Origin: Elephas maximus indicus
Lineage: Eukaryota > Chordata > Mammalia > Proboscidea > Elephantidae
Assembly (NCBI RefSeq): GCF_024166365.1
Contig: NC_064826.1
Span: 27,614,001-27,678,000 of the forward strand
Reading direction: 5' to 3'
DNA: 64,000 nt
Below the pieces are notes generated by a model, which had not been told where the DNA came from, ran no database searches, and worked only from the letters and a program-made list of their open reading frames with translations. How positions within the stretch are numbered: the stretch's first letter is position 1; each line of letters starts with the position of its first letter. A program made the translations under genes and the position numbers. Of the stretch, positions 1 through 29,196 are shown piece by piece.

Positions 1-687
1 TAAGCAGTAAGCTAATAAAACTTAAATGTTGCTGCTCAATTGACAGAATGTTTTAATATTCCCTACATAAACCCTGGTGATGTAGTGGTTAAGTGCTACG
101 GCTGCTAACCAAAGGGGGTCGGCAGTTCAAATCCGCCAGGCACTCCTTGGAAACTCTATGGGGCAGTTCTGCTCTGTTCTGTAGGGTCGCTATGAGTTGG
201 ATTCGACTTGACGGCACTGGGTTTGGGTTTTTTTTGGTACATAGAATATGGTTATACTACTTAATATCAACATTTATAGAAATTATTTTCTGTGTATGTA
301 ATTGTGCAGTTCGAGTGCCAATTTAAAATACCAAAGCCAAATATTTAGAAAGCCGAATCAAAATTGAGTGTTTTTTCAGTATAGCTTCATTTTTTCCTCG
401 CCGTATAGATTTTTTGTCCTTTTGGTTAGCAGCCAAAATGGAAAGGTTAGGAGAGGTTAGGTCGTGTTGAGGAGGGCTTTAAATGTAGAAAGATGAATTG
501 TTTTCTGTAGTCTACAAGGAGTCGTTGATCATTCCTGAGAGAATAATTTCGTCAGAGCAGTGCCACCAGGGTTTCTATCTAAGGATATAAAAAATTTTTT
601 TTTTTTTTTTTTTATAGCTTAATACAATTCAAGGTATGCTGGAAGGTAGAATTGAAAGTTCCTGATTAATTTCTTCTTTTGTTTAAG
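1..687 (+). other. AASS intron (3' part), with one SINE
   Basis: Non-coding sequence upstream of the first visible AASS exon. It holds an AfroSINE at 70-237 and a T tract at about 594-614. Nothing else was recognised. Confidence 0.7.
70..237 (+). repeat. AfroSINE, full length
   Basis: The tRNA-like head (CCTGGTGATGTAGTGGTTAAG) has an A box, and GTTCAAATCC serves as a B box. The body reads CTCCTTGGAAACTCTATGG. The tail GGGTCGCTATGAGTTGG is the part shared with the RTE LINE. It is the first of at least 44 copies or pieces of this family in the window. The T-rich 3' end runs to about 237. Confidence 0.9.
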
Positions 688-17925
<17,238 letters not shown>

Positions 17926-18115
17926 TTGAGAATCATATTTTATTTATCTTACAGACAACACAGCTCTTGAACATTTGTGTGACAAACATGTTGTTAATGT
18001 GCTATTTTACAGTATAAAGTACAAGATATTTTGATTAACTCAATACAGTGACGTTCTTAAAATAGAAATTTTTATTTTAATATGAAAATAAATGGAAAAG
18101 GAGATGCCAGTAATT
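17926..18115 (+). other. AASS: AASS 3' UTR with AATAAA poly(A) signal at 18087-18092
   Basis: AT-rich sequence follows the stop codon. The only canonical AATAAA seen before the next SINE (18171) is at 18087-18092, so cleavage is inferred near 18105-18115. The end point is approximate. Confidence 0.7.
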
Positions 18116-18170
18116 ACCAGAGAACTTTAATAATTCTACCATGTATTTTTTTCCCGTGTATGTAAAAGCG

Positions 18171-18326
18171 GGAGCCCTCGTGGCACAGTGGTTAAGCGCT
18201 TGGCTGCTAACCAAAAGGTCAGCAGTTCGAATCCACCTCCCACTCCTTGGAAACCCTATGGGGCAGTTCTACTCTGTCCCATAGGGCCACTGTGAGTCGG
18301 AGTCGACGGCAACGGGTTTATTTTTT
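18171..18326 (+). repeat. AfroSINE, close to consensus
   Basis: GGAGCCCTCGTGGCACAGTG opens it, with GTTCGAATCC as an intact B box and CGACGGCAACGGGTTTA at the end. It sits directly after the AASS 3' UTR and is little diverged. Confidence 0.92.
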
Positions 18327-18392
18327 CATGTGAAAGTGCTAATGATTATGCTATCTATTAATTTATTGTGCCACTTTTTTCTTATAAGAATA

Positions 18393-18700
18393 CAGTAGTC
18401 CCCCCTTATCCACGGGGGATGTGTTCCAAGACCCCCGTGGATGCCGGAAACCAAACCCTATATATACTATGTTTTGTCCCATACATAGGTACCTATGATA
18501 AAGTTTAATTTATAAATTAGATACAGTAAGAGATTAACAACAATAACTAATAATTAAATAGAACCATTATAACAATATACTGTAATAAAAGGTCTGTGAG
18601 TGTGGCGGGACTGAGCAGGACGTGGCAAGATTTCATGACACTACTCATTTAACATTTTTGGACCTCGGGAAAGTGAAACCATGCATAAGGGCGGCTACTG
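18393..18700. mobile_element. TcMar-Tigger-type MITE
   Basis: Inverted ends CAGTAGTCCCCCCTTAT at the left and ATAAGGGCGGCTACTG at the right, with TA duplications at 18391-18392 and 18701-18702. The interior (TTTAATTTATAAATTAG, then AGAGATTAACAACAATAACT) is typical of Tigger-derived MER elements. Subfamily is tentative and there is no transposase. Confidence 0.8.
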
Positions 18701-19004
18701 TATATATTCCCCTAATCAGCAGGTGAAGTTTACCTGTTTAGTCAGAAAAATTTCTTCATGCAGCTGTATTTTTCAAGTGGATTTTGTTAGATACCTATAT
18801 AGATTACCTAACTAGAAACCTTTGTAATAATGCTATTTTATAATTTGTTGTAAAGTTATGATTTACTTAGTAAATGTCACTTTTTGTAGTTTTCTCTTGA
18901 GTGTTTGGAAAAGGGAATAGACAAGATTAAACTGCATACCACATGATCATCTCAACAGATGCAGAAGAAGCACTTGGCAAAATTCAACACCCTTTCATGG
19001 TAAA

Positions 19005-19222
19005 AGGAGGCTCTGGGTCGTGCAAATCATTAAGCACTGGGCTTCTAACTGAAAGGTGGGTCGTTTGGATCTACCCAGAGGGACCTCAGAAGGAAGCCCT
19101 GGTGATCTGCTCCTGAAAGATCCCAGCCATTGAGAACTGTGTGGAGCCCAGTTCTGCTCTGAAACACCTGGGGTCACCGGGAGTCGGACCTGACTAGATG
19201 GCAGCTGGGTTGACTGGGTTTT
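19005..19222 (+). repeat. AfroSINE, second subfamily, in old L1
   Basis: GGAGGCTCTGGGTCGTGCAA at the 5' end, CTGCTCCTGAAAGATCCCAG in the centre, and GGGTCACCGGGAGTCGG in the tail. Inserted in the L1 at a GGTAAAAG/GATAAAAG site. Confidence 0.83.
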
Positions 19223-19327
19223 GATAAAAGCACTGAACAAACTAGGAATAAAAGGGAACTTCCTCAACCTTATAAAAAGGATCTATGAAAAACCCACAGC
19301 TGGCATCATACTTCATGGTGAACACCC

Positions 19328-19540
19328 AAACCATATCCACTGTCACTGAGGCAAGTCTGACTCATAGAGACCCTATAGGACAGAATAGAACTGCCCCATA
19401 GGGTTTCCAAGGCTGTAAATCTTTACAGAAGCAGACTGCCGCCATTTTTCTCCAGTGGAGTGGCTGGTGGGTTTGATCCTCAGATCTTTTTTTATTTGGT
19501 TAGTAGCTGAGCACTTTAACCATTGGGCCATCAGAGCTCC
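19328..19540 (-). repeat. AfroSINE, long form, in old L1
   Basis: The tail at left is AAGTCTGACTCATAGAGACC. The centre has GCAGACTGCCGCCATTTTTC. The head at right is TTTAACCATTGGGCCATCAG. Confidence 0.85.
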
Positions 19541-20303
19541 TTAATGGTAAGGTAAATGACTCAATTAAAAAAACAGGCAAAAGAACTGAATAGCCATACC
19601 TCCAAAGAAGACACACAAGTCATCAATAAGTGCATAAAAAGATCCTCCACATCATAAACCAGCAGGGAAATGCAAATCAAACCCACAGTGAGATACCACT
19701 TCATACCAACTAAGATGGCAATATAAAAAGATAGATAATAACAAGTGTTTAGGATGTGGAGAAACTGGAACGCTCATATTGCTGGTGGGATTGTAAAATT
19801 ATATAGCCATTTTGGGAAACAGTCTAGTAGTTACTCGAAAGGTTAAACATAGATATATCTCATAACGCAGCAGTTCTGCTCCTCTGTATATAACATATAT
19901 CCACACAACTTGTACACAAATATTCATAGCAAAGTATTCATAATATCTAAAAAATGGAAACCACTCAAATGACCGTCAGCTAGTAAGTGGATAAACAAAA
20001 TATGGTATAACTATGCAATGGAATATTATTTGACAATAAAAAGAAATGTACTGATACTTGCTACAGCATGGATGAACCTTCAAAAATTATTCTATATGAA
20101 AGAAGCCAATCACAAAAGACCACATATTGTATGATGTCACTTATATGAAATGACCAAAGTAGGCAAATCTGTAGAGACTAAACATTGAAAGGGGGTTGCC
20201 TAGGATGGGAGGGCTGGGGAAAAATGGGGAGTGACTGCCAATGGGGAGAGAGGTTTTCTTTTCATGGTGATGTGAATGTTTTCGAGTTGACTGTGGTATT
20301 GAA

Positions 20304-20430
20304 GGAGCCTGTTGGTGCAGTGGTTATGAACTTGGCTGCTAACCAAAATGTCGGCAGTTAGAATCCACCAACTGCTCCTTGGAAACCCTATGGGGCAGTT
20401 CTCTGTCCTATTGGGTCGCTATGCATCACA
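20304..20430 (+). repeat. AfroSINE, 3'-shortened
   Basis: GGAGCCTGTTGGTGCAGTGG to TATTGGGTCGCTATGCATCA. The last part of the tail is missing. Confidence 0.83.
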
Positions 20431-20670
20431 AATAATCTCTGGACATCAATCATACATTAATAAGTAAAGACATTTATGGCATTTCTTTACCACAACACTG
20501 AGTTTAACACGATAAAGAAACACAGCTCTGGCACATTGATTCCGCTGTCAATCTGGAACAGCACCCAGATTGATTTGGAGCTAGCATCTGGGATGCATGT
20601 GGGGGAAACCTGTTGGCTCTTAGTACAATTAAAGTGATTGATTTGGGTTTTATGATAACAATGAGTGATA

Positions 20671-20860
20671 AAACCAAACCTTTTGCCATCAAGTCAATTC
20701 TGACTCATAGCGGCCCTATAGGACAGAGTAGAACTGCCCCATAGGGTTTCCAAGGACAGAGTAGGACTGCCCCATAAGGTTTCCAAGGAGCAGCTGGTGG
20801 ATTCAAACTGCTGACCTTTTGGTTAGCAGCTGAGCTGTTAACCACTGTCACCAGGGCTCC
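20671..20860 (-). repeat. AfroSINE with internal tandem duplication
   Basis: The segment GGACAGAGTAGAACTGCCCC, then ATAGGGTTTCCAA is present twice in tandem with small changes (about 20719-20786). Target duplications ATGAGTGATAAA and ATGAATGATAAA flank it with one mismatch. Confidence 0.87.
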
Positions 20861-21077
20861 AATGAATGATAAAGGGGATACAATTGTTTGAAGAGCTGGT
20901 CTAATATCAGTGCTGGTGGTGGTAAATAGAAAAGGAAATGCCAGTATGCTTGAGTAAGGATAGATGCATTGACCCTCAATAAATTTTCCAGCAGAAATTT
21001 TAATAACAAAGGTGGTGGTGATAGGTTCTTGGAGTGGATGGGTTATAGTTTATAAGCATATATCTTTACCAAGGGTC

Positions 21078-21284
21078 AGCACATTTTTTCTGTGATAAAT
21101 ATTGTAGACTTTACGAGCCAAAGGGTCTCTGTCACAACTATTCACTTCGGCCATCATAGTGTGAAAGCAGCCATAGACAATACATAAACAAGTGGACATG
21201 ACTGTTCCAATAAAACTTTATTTACAAAAACAAGCTGTGGGCAGACTTGGCCCTCAGGCCATAGTTTGTGGATCCCTTGTCTAA
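21078..21284 (+). mobile_element. hAT-type nonautonomous DNA element, second copy
   Basis: AGGGTCAGCACATTTTTTCT, then CAGCCATAGACAATACATAA and AAACTTTATTTACAAAAACA. Same family as 13738-13935. Confidence 0.7.
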
Positions 21285-21727
21285 CCATTTTGGCAGACTT
21301 AATGCTTACATCTGCCAGATCTTTCTACCTCTTTTATGGCCTATTCCAGATAACACTAATACTTGCATTTTCTAGTTTTTCTTGATCTAGACTATTGAGA
21401 CACTAGAAGCTTCTCCTCTGAGGGGCAGTGTGATCAGATCTACAACACACTAGCTATTTCCTTCTCCAGATAATGAGGATAACAGCACCTGATAAGATGG
21501 CTATAAAATTGAATGAGATAACCTATGAGAAATGCCTGACACATAGTAGATGCTGAAAAACCTTAGTGTTCTTCCCTCTTTTTTGATAACACTTTTTGCC
21601 TGATGTTCATGTTAAAGTTAATGAGATTTTAGCTTTGAGATTTTTTTCAGTATTTTAGATACCTTTGAATTATTCCTAAAAGACCCATGCTGCCCAGACA
21701 AGCCGTATATGTATCTGCTCTATAAAG

Positions 21728-21868
21728 AAACAAGAACCCGTTGCTGATTCGGATTCATGGTAACCTCGTGTGTCAGCGTAGAACTGTACTCCATAGTATT
21801 ATCAGTGGCTAATTTTTCTGATTAGATTGCCAGGACTTTCTTCCAAGTGCTTCCAACTGAGGGCCTTA
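21728..21868 (-). repeat. Older AfroSINE variant
   Basis: AACCCGTTGCTGATTCGGAT, then GTAGAACTGTACTCCATAGT, ATTGCCAGGACTTTCTTCC. It is the variant with a CTCCA(C/T)AG body rather than CCCCATAGGG, and its head is lost. Confidence 0.65.
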
Positions 21869-22380
21869 AAGTGGTTTTAGTGGTGGAAAGGACCACGATA
21901 ATCATTTGGCCAAACCTCGGATTCTATAGAAGAGGAAATGTGCCCCACAAAGTTAAATGACTTGCCTAAGGTACACCCCACCAAGGTAACACGACTTAAT
22001 ATTGAAATTTGACAGTCCAAAATATGCTCAATATACTTGACAAAATTCAAGGAGAATCCTGACTTATAAGACATCTCTTAAGGTAGATTATTTAACATGG
22101 CCGCCACTAGCCCATATAACGCCTTTGTGAGAATTAGTGAAAGGAATTCCTTCTTAGGGACACTTGTACTAATTAAGAAATTGCCCCCAATATATAATTT
22201 ATTAGGCCAAAACAAAAACAAAATTTATTACTACCCTTCGATGGAAAATTATCTTAGTAAATATACAAATCTTCCATGTGTATGATGTGATTACCTTCCA
22301 CTTAAGTATAGTGCACAATTTGCAGAGCCATACAAATTAGCTGGTCTTACTCTTATGCATTGTATAGCATCAGCTTTCTT

Positions 22381-22550
22381 GAGTCCCGGGGTGGTGCAAA
22401 TGGTTAAGCACTCAACTACTAGCTGAAAGGTTGGCGATTCGAACCCACCCAGAGGCACCTCGGAGGCAGATCAATCCATAACCTTGAAAACCCTGTAGAG
22501 CACAGTTCTACGCTGTGCACACAGGGTCACCATGAGTCACAGGTAACGAC
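22381..22550 (+). repeat. AfroSINE, second subfamily
   Basis: GAGTCCCGGGGTGGTGCAAA opens it and GATTCGAACCCACC is the B box region. The flanking duplication AGCTTTCT is at 22372-22379 and 22554-22561. Confidence 0.85.
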
Positions 22551-22561
22551 ACTAGCTTTCT

Positions 22562-23797
22562 AATGACTTACATCTCTTGATTTTTTGGAAGTGAAACTAC
22601 GTTTTACACAGCTGGCTTCCAGTGCAAAAGCTGGCTTTTCTGAAGCAATATCTGTTAGTCAGTGGCAGCTAATCTCATAACTTCCCTTTTCCAATTTTGT
22701 TATTGTCCTAATACTCATTCTTAATGTTCATTTATTAGCAGGAACTACTAAAAGAGTTTTAATTTTTTAGGTTAAGAGGTCACGCCCTGTCTGTTTAAGT
22801 TGTTGGTGTAGTAAAATAGAAGTCTTCTAGAGTCTTCCAGTTTTATGTTGGTTGACAATGCATGACACATCACTAGATAACTAATTCATAAACCCTGGGA
22901 ATCCCACTCCCAGCCTGTGCGCCTGATGAAGCCGAATTGATATTCCTCTTGTCTTCATTTGATTGAAGCTGATTCTGGGCTGTTGCCATGCAGAACTAAA
23001 ACAGTAGCCCAGCACTTGGCTCCAATAATTTGAGTTCGGAGCCAGGTTCTTGGGGAAGTTGGCACAGGGTAAAACAAGCCCCCACGCTTGAACAGAAACC
23101 TGATAACCCCAATAAAGAAAAAAATGTCTGGTTTATTAGTAAACTATTGATGAAAGGAGATTTCTTCTCCTGAAATTGAGAGAAATGCTTAAAAGGAGGT
23201 GGAAGTTGAACAGAAATTCATGGAGGAAAGAAGCTGGAAGACCAAGAGAAAAAATGAGGGAATAGCAACTCACAAAGACATGAAATGGTAAAATGCTTTA
23301 ATAATGTTAAAAAAATTAAGTGTTTTGGCCTGAACAGTGGTCCAATCTAGTGCTTGGACTATGAATTTTGATATTTAACATCGTCTGAACTTGTGCAAAT
23401 GTCCCAGTAAGTAAGATGCTTAATGAGGATGGTTCTTTGCAGCTTCGTATTCATCTGTCCACACATTAAATGTCGATGTTCAGAGTTTATTCCAGGCTTC
23501 TATTTTTCTTTATGTATGCTGTCTGGGTGCATGCATCTTACCACATGGCTTTGCTTATTGTCTATTTCTCTAGTGAACCCCAGGTATTCTCACCCGAGCT
23601 TCAGGCTATGTATTCAACTATGTGCTGGACATCTCTGTTTGGATATCTCCCAGACTTCGTAGACTCAATGTGGGTTTAAGAGTTTATAGTATAAATCAGT
23701 GTCTTTCAATAGGGCCACTATATGCATTTTCCCCCAAACCAGTTTTTCCATCTGATTGCCCATCTCAGGAAATGGCAACCCTATGATCCTCCTAGTG
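22562..23797. other. Intergenic sequence without recognised feature
   Basis: No exon, close SINE or clear transposon was seen. Short open frames at 23423-23679 are in overlapping frames without domains. Confidence 0.45.
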
Positions 23798-24001
23798 GAG
23801 TCCCTTGGTAGAATAAATGGTTAACATGCTTGGCTACCACCTGAAAAGTTGAGGTTTGAGTTCACACAGAGGTGCCTCAGAAGAAAGGCATGGGGGTCTA
23901 CTTCTGAAAAAAAAAAAAAGCCATTGAAACCCTTATGCAGCACGGTTCTACTCTGATGCACAAGGGGTCGTCATGAATTGGGATCAACTTGACAGCAACT
24001 A
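23798..24001 (+). repeat. AfroSINE, second subfamily
   Basis: GGAGTCCCTTGGTAGAATAA opens it, the body has CACGGTTCTACTCTGATGCA, and a 13-A run sits in the centre. The duplication ATCCTCCT is at 23786-23793 and 24007-24014. Confidence 0.87.
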
Positions 24002-24035
24002 GTTTTATCCTCCTCGTTGCTCTGGTTATAATCTT

Positions 24036-24545
24036 TGTTATGGATTGAATTGTGTCCCCCCAAAATGTGTGTGAATTTTGCTGGGCCATGATTCCCAGTA
24101 TTGTGTGATTGTCCTTCATTTTGTGATCTGATGTAATTACCCTCTGTGTTGTAAATCCTAATCTCTATGAAGTTAATGAGGCAGGATTAGAGGCTGTTAT
24201 GTTAATGAGGCGAGACAATCTACAGGAGTAGAATGTATCTTGAGTCAATCTCTTTTGAGATATAAAGACAGAAGCAAGCAGAGGAGAGGGACCTTATACC
24301 ACCAAGCACAAAGAGCCAGGAGTGGGGCTTGTCCTTTGGACCTGCGGTCCCTATGCTGAGAAGCTCCTAGACCAGGGGAAGATTGATGACAAGGACTTTG
24401 CCCAAAGCCAACGGAGAGAAAAGGCCTTCCCCTGGTGCTAGTGCCCTGAATTCGGACGTCTAGACTCCTAAACTGTGAGAGAATAAATTTCTGCTTGTTA
24501 AAGTCATCCACCTGAGGTATTTGTTATAGTAGCACTAACCTTGAT
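24036..24545 (+). mobile_element. MaLR/MLT-like solo LTR (sense)
   Basis: Starts TGTTATGGATTGAATTGTGT, contains GGCCATGATTCCCAGTATTG, AAGTTAATGAGGCAGGATTA and GAGATATAAAGACAG. It ends with AATAAATTTCTGCTTGTTAA and GGTATTTGTTATAGTAGCAC, the usual MaLR poly(A) region. No internal retroviral genes remain. Confidence 0.75.
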
Positions 24546-24594
24546 GCTTTCTTCCATCTCATTTCCATATTAAACAAATCAGCATTTCTTTTTC

Positions 24595-24750
24595 TTCTCC
24601 ATTAAGCCCCTCCAGTCCATTCATGTCTCTCTACCTACATCCAGCTAGCCTGGTTCAGGCCACTGTCATCTTTTATGTGGATCACTGCAACAGCTTCTCA
24701 CCTGACCTCCCTGCCTCCAGAATTGCCTCCCTGATGTGTCCCTTCTCAGA
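24595..24750. repeat. Ancient repeat-like segment
   Basis: GGCCACTGTCATCTTTTATG, then GGATCACTGCAACAGCTTCT and GACCTCCCTGCCTCCAGAAT resembles a widespread old mammalian repeat. Family not determined. Confidence 0.35.
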
Positions 24751-25115
24751 GGTAGATTCTGTGAATACACAGTAATGACAACAGTTATCAATCTTGCTCA
24801 TCAACTTTACCAATATTTCCTCCTTATTTTCTCGCCATTTTATTTTCTCTTAGGCCATCTCTGAATCTTATTTATCTCCCTGAGCTTAGAACAGGATACA
24901 GTACACAGACAACAAGTGGAATGGTTTGCACTTAGTCTCTAAAAAGCCCAGGAGATGCAGCTTTAACTTCCTGAGTCTATTAAAACACTTACTTGAAGTA
25001 GAAGTTATATAAGAGACTTTGCTATTTAAATATTTTTCATTAAGAACCTTAATGCCGATAGTTTATAGTTTTCAGTACACAGTTTCATCAAATGAGTTAG
25101 TGACAGGATAAGAAT

Positions 25116-25392
25116 TGTTGTTGTTGTTAGATGCCATCCAGTCAATTCCGACTCATAGCGACCCTAAGTACAACAGAAGGAGACACTGCGTAGTCCCGTG
25201 CCATCCTTCTAGTCATTGCTATGTTGGAGCCCATTATTGCAGCTACTGTGTCAGTCCATCTCATTGAGGGTCTTTCTCTTTCGCTGACTATCCACTTTAC
25301 CAAGCATGATGTCCTTCTCCTGGGATTGGTCCCTTCTGATAAATGTGTCCAGAATATGTGAGATAAACAAAGTCTCACCATCCTTGCTTCTA
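25116..25392 (-). mobile_element. RTE-clade LINE, short 3' end
   Basis: Starts TTGTTGTTGTTAGATGCCAT and then ACTCATAGCGACCC. The - strand encodes RERPSMRWTDTVAAIMG-like sequence, the C-terminal tail of RTE ORF2. It is 5'-truncated at about 280 bp. Confidence 0.82.
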
Positions 25393-26671
25393 ATTCATCT
25401 CCCTGTGTGGCTAATTCAGAAGTGAAGCAACTCCTCTAGGACTAAAGCCAGGTAATAGGAATCTGAGAGATGTGGCAAATGGCAAGTCCAAAATTGCAGA
25501 GAAAAGTATTCTAAATTAGCATATTTGGGAAGTTTCTCAAAGGTTAATCTGTGTCTCTTGTGGCCTACTTAGAGTGCATCACACTGATTAGAAGTTATGT
25601 TGTGTATGTAACGAGAAGTTTCAATTTCACAACCACAGTTTCTCTTACTCCCACTTCCAAATCTTGTTTTATTTTTTAAAATAAAGATTATCTTTTAAAA
25701 AAAAGAAAACAAACAACTTACTAACTATAACACCAAGGATATCCAGTTCCTTAAAACTGGTCGAGAGTACCCAATTTTATGCCTTAACATTTAACACCAC
25801 CTACTTTAATGCATCTATTGTGCTAATGAGGAGGCAACCTCTACTGTACTAGAATATTATGCAATCAGGAGTGAGAAGATGATAATCAATTGTAGTTTAT
25901 AATAATAAAAGCATGTATTTATTTAATAAAAAAATTAACAGAATAGATATACCTTTGTCAAAATAGGTAATGTATTACATATTGAGGAGCATTACAGCAG
26001 AGTGTGAAGTTCCGTTCGTTTGCTCATCCATTTTTCAACCCAGGTTTGTTGTGCACCTTCAATGTGTCACGTACTGTTCTAGGGGTGGGGATTACAGAGG
26101 TTAACAAAAGAGTCAAAATTCCTGTCCTCATGGAGCTTACATACTAATGGAGGAGACAGACAACAAACACATAAATATAAAATACAATGTCAAGAAACAA
26201 AATGTGCTATGGAGAAAAATGAAGCAGGAAAAGGACACGGAGAGGGACTGGGGGATGGGGTGATCACTCTGCGGATAATAAACACAGCTCAGGGCGCCAC
26301 GTGATGTCCCTTCTGATGGCTAGTGTTAAATATTTTGAATATCCTCCTTGAGAGGACGGGATGTTACTTCCAACAGGCTGGTGGAGAACGCTGCTCTGAG
26401 GAGGTGATATTGAAGCAGTGGCTTGAACCCACGAGGCGAACGATAGGACTAACGCCTCAGCCCGCGAAAGTGTAAGCAGTACAACTCTTGGAAAACAAGA
26501 GTACTAAGAGACGTAAAGATGTTCATACACTCTGACCCTAAAGTGACAGGAATATCCTAAAGAAATAATCCTAATATATTTTTATATAAAGAAATATTGG
26601 TAATAGGAAGAATTTGAAAATAGCCGAAAGAGCAAACAGGAGGAAAATAATCTTTGGTACATGTATTAGAG
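25393..26671. other. Intergenic sequence with an L2 remnant
   Basis: Mostly unrecognised AT-rich sequence. 26035-26165 (GTTGTGCACCTTCAATGTGT, then GTCCTCATGGAGCTTACATA) matches the 3' end of an L2 LINE in sense. Confidence 0.55.
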
Positions 26672-26888
26672 CAGGGTTTCTCTACCTAGGTGCTAGTGTC
26701 ATTTTGGATTGGACAATTCCTTGTTCTGGGGGGTCTGTCCTGTGCATTGTAGGATGTTTCCTAGCATCCCTTCCTCTACCCGCCACTAGGTACCAATTGC
26801 GTCGCCAGCTCCACACCCCTCTCCCCCACAGTGTGACAATAAAAAGTGCCTCCAGACATTGCCGAATGTTCCTTGGGGGGAACCACTG
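26672..26888 (+). mobile_element. MER20 (hAT-Charlie)
   Basis: CAGGGTTTCTCTACCTAGGT, then GTCCTGTGCATTGTAGGATG, CCAGACATTGCCGAATGTTC and AACCACTG. Candidate 8 bp duplications TATTAGAG and TACTAGAT agree at six positions. Confidence 0.82.
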
Positions 26889-26896
26889 TACTAGAT

Positions 26897-27818
26897 GGCA
26901 TATTACATAGCCTTGACAATGATAGGTTTATAAATTATGTGTAATAAAAAATGCTATGTAATGATATAAAAAACAACACAAATTACCTTCACAATAAGCC
27001 AACAATTATAAAATCAAAGAATGGGTGGATAAAAGCTGGGGCTATAATAAATCAGTGAATAAAATTTTGGTAATGAATGGAAATAATTGGGAAAAACTTA
27101 TTTGACTTATTCATCTGACTTCATTTATCCTCATTTCTCTCAGAATTGATCATTGTCTCAGAATTAAGGGTCAAGAGACTAGGAAAGGTCACTATATCTG
27201 ACAGGAATTCTTTTTTTCATTTGTTGCAGTATATAGTTATTAGAATTTGTCTGGAAAATGCTTAATTAGCATACATGTTACTTGCATAATTTTTCTTGGA
27301 AAAGATTCAGCAAGGCACCTCCCTAATAATGTCCATAAAGGGGAAAAAAAATAAATAAATTCTGTATCCCTCAAAGGCTGTTTGTTCCTAGGACGAAGGC
27401 TAAGGAGAAAATAGACAAAATAATTAAGGTGACATGTAGTACTGGTTGAGATCAGGTTGTGATTACACACTGTGGGCGTTGAAGGCACAAAATAAGAGGA
27501 CTAGGAGCTGACGTTAGAAAAGCGAACAAGGAATTAAAAATGAACATTTTAGCCTTTCTCACTGAGAGGGTGGGAAGCACATTAATTCATTTTGTAGCCT
27601 GTAGAGCAGTGCTTACCAACCTTTTGGGATACGTGACACTCTACTCTTAGACTTTATTTTTCTCTTTCCCCTACTTCATATCTCTTCATGACTGCGGCTT
27701 TAAAAGGAAAGCTTTTTTTTAAAAAGGAAAGTTAATTAATTTTAGATCTGTTTTAACGATTTGGTGAAAATCTCCTGATACTGCTTGAGGACAGTGGAGG
27801 CTCCCTGAAGTGTTTATA
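26897..27818. other. Intergenic AT-rich sequence, nothing recognised
   Basis: No exon or clear repeat was seen beyond short A/T tracts. Confidence 0.45.
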
Positions 27819-27977
27819 TACTAAAAAAAAAAAAAAAAAAATTCCGTTGATTCTGACAGTGACCCTACAGGACAGAGTAGAACTGCCCCATAGAGTTTCC
27901 AAGGAGCTGCTGGTGGATTTGAACTGCTGACCTTTTGCTTTGTAGCCTGAGCTCTTAACCACTGTGCCACCAGGGCT
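27819..27977 (-). repeat. AfroSINE, short form with long A tract
   Basis: An A run opens it, then TTGATTCTGACAGTGACCCT and a head ending CACTGTGCCACCAGGGCT. The duplication CTGAAGTGTTT is at 27805-27815 and 27978-27988. Confidence 0.88.
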
Positions 27978-27997
27978 CTGAAGTGTTTCTATAGAGC

Positions 27998-28227
27998 CAA
28001 TTAAAAAAAAAAATCAAAAACAAAAACTGGTTGCCATTGAGTCAACTCGGACTCATGGCAACCCCACATATATCAGAGTAGAACTGTGCTCCACAGGGCT
28101 TTCAACGGTTGATTTTCCAGTAGATTGCCAGGCCTTTCTTCAAAGGTACCTTTGAGTGGATTCAAACTTCCAACCTTTTGGATAGGAGCCAAGCACATTA
28201 ACTGTTTGCATCACCCAGGGACTCCTC
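27998..28227 (-). repeat. AfroSINE, older variant
   Basis: TTGCCATTGAGTCAACTCGG, then GTGCTCCACAGGGCTTTCAA and GATTGCCAGGCCTTTCTTC. The duplication CTATAGAGC is at 27989-27997 and 28228-28236. Confidence 0.85.
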
Positions 28228-28238
28228 CTATAGAGCAG

Positions 28239-29010
28239 TGGTTCTCAAGTGGTAGCATGCAGTAGATTGCTACACCTGCTTCCTGAGTTTCTGTATTCCA
28301 AGTCTTAGATGGTGCAGTGTAATGGATTACTTTTTGCATGGCCCTTTAAATAAATAAATAAATAAATTATTATTATTTTTTTTTCTAGCCATGGTCTTGT
28401 AACTCTCATTCCCACCCAGGTGACTGCATGGGACTGTGTGATAGGGTAATTGTGGCTCATCAAGAGGAAGGGTCAGTTTTGCCATCCTGCTGGACTTGAA
28501 ATGAGCCACCCTACAGATGGGAAAGAGCCCACCACCACCAAGGTAGGAGAGACCAACAGGAGAGACCAGCAGGAGATGGTGCAGCGGGCTTTCTGGCCCA
28601 CAGAGCGAGAAAGGTGAATGCCTTTGGGCAGAGATTGAGGGACAAGAAGAAGCCTACACCTGACCCATGAATTTGGGACCTGCCAGCCTCCACAACTGGG
28701 TGAGCTGTTTCCTTTATACGGTTTGTGAATTCTGTGAGACATTGCAGTGAATTAGGGAACCCAAAGACATGAGGGAGAGTAGGAGGGAAGAGGGAGTAGT
28801 TGATATTAGAGATGATGGAGCGGTATAGCAGCTTGGGAAAGTTGGACATTCGGGACACCTTTAACCTCTACCTCATAGGAACCAGTTTTGTGCTGATCCT
28901 TATAAAAGAAATTATTCGTTTATATGGGAAACCAGGATTTGCATTTCTAACAAGTTTCCCAGTTTTGCTGATGTTACTGCTCTGGAGACCACACTTTTAG
29001 AACCACTGGT
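28239..29010 (+). mobile_element. MER5-like DNA element split by an LTR-like insert
   Basis: Left end GTGGTTCTCAAGTGG at about 28240. Right end GGATTTGCATTTCTAACAAG, then TTTTAGAACCACTGG at about 28990-29010. About 580 bp between them (28310-28890) resembles an LTR (ACCTGCCAGCCTCCACAACT, GTGAGCTGTTTCC) but no family is assigned. A (TAAA)n run lies at 28346-28370. Confidence 0.55.
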
Positions 29011-29196
29011 GTAAAAAAAATTCTCCTGCTCTCCTACTCTGGACCCTGAACTGAGCACTCGTGGGGATCAGTGCCCTCCTCCTCAGGCCATGTTATAAAA
29101 TGCTCCTGGCAGAGGCAGAGTGCTGCTTCACGTATCAAAGTCCTGCTTGTTACCATGGTTTGCCTTGGTTTTTCTGTACTTCAGCTCTACACAGCT

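Larger units (their letters stand above)
18935..20300 (+). pseudogene. Old L1 fragment: ORF2 end and 3' UTR, broken by SINEs
   Basis: 18935-19004 and 19223-19320 read like L1 ORF2 reverse transcriptase (codons around GATGCAGAAGAAGCACTTGG, and KLGIKGNFLNLIKRIYEKP-like sequence). 19545-20300 reads like the ORF2 C-terminus (GCAAATCAAACCCACAGTGA, AAACTGGAACGCTCATATTG) and 3' UTR. Two SINEs at 19005 and 19328 interrupt it. The middle of the element is missing and many stops are present. Confidence 0.8.

Noticed and set aside
24036..24545. Intact endogenous retrovirus
   Set aside because: Only LTR sequence is present. No gag, pol or env frames were found next to any of the LTR-like elements.
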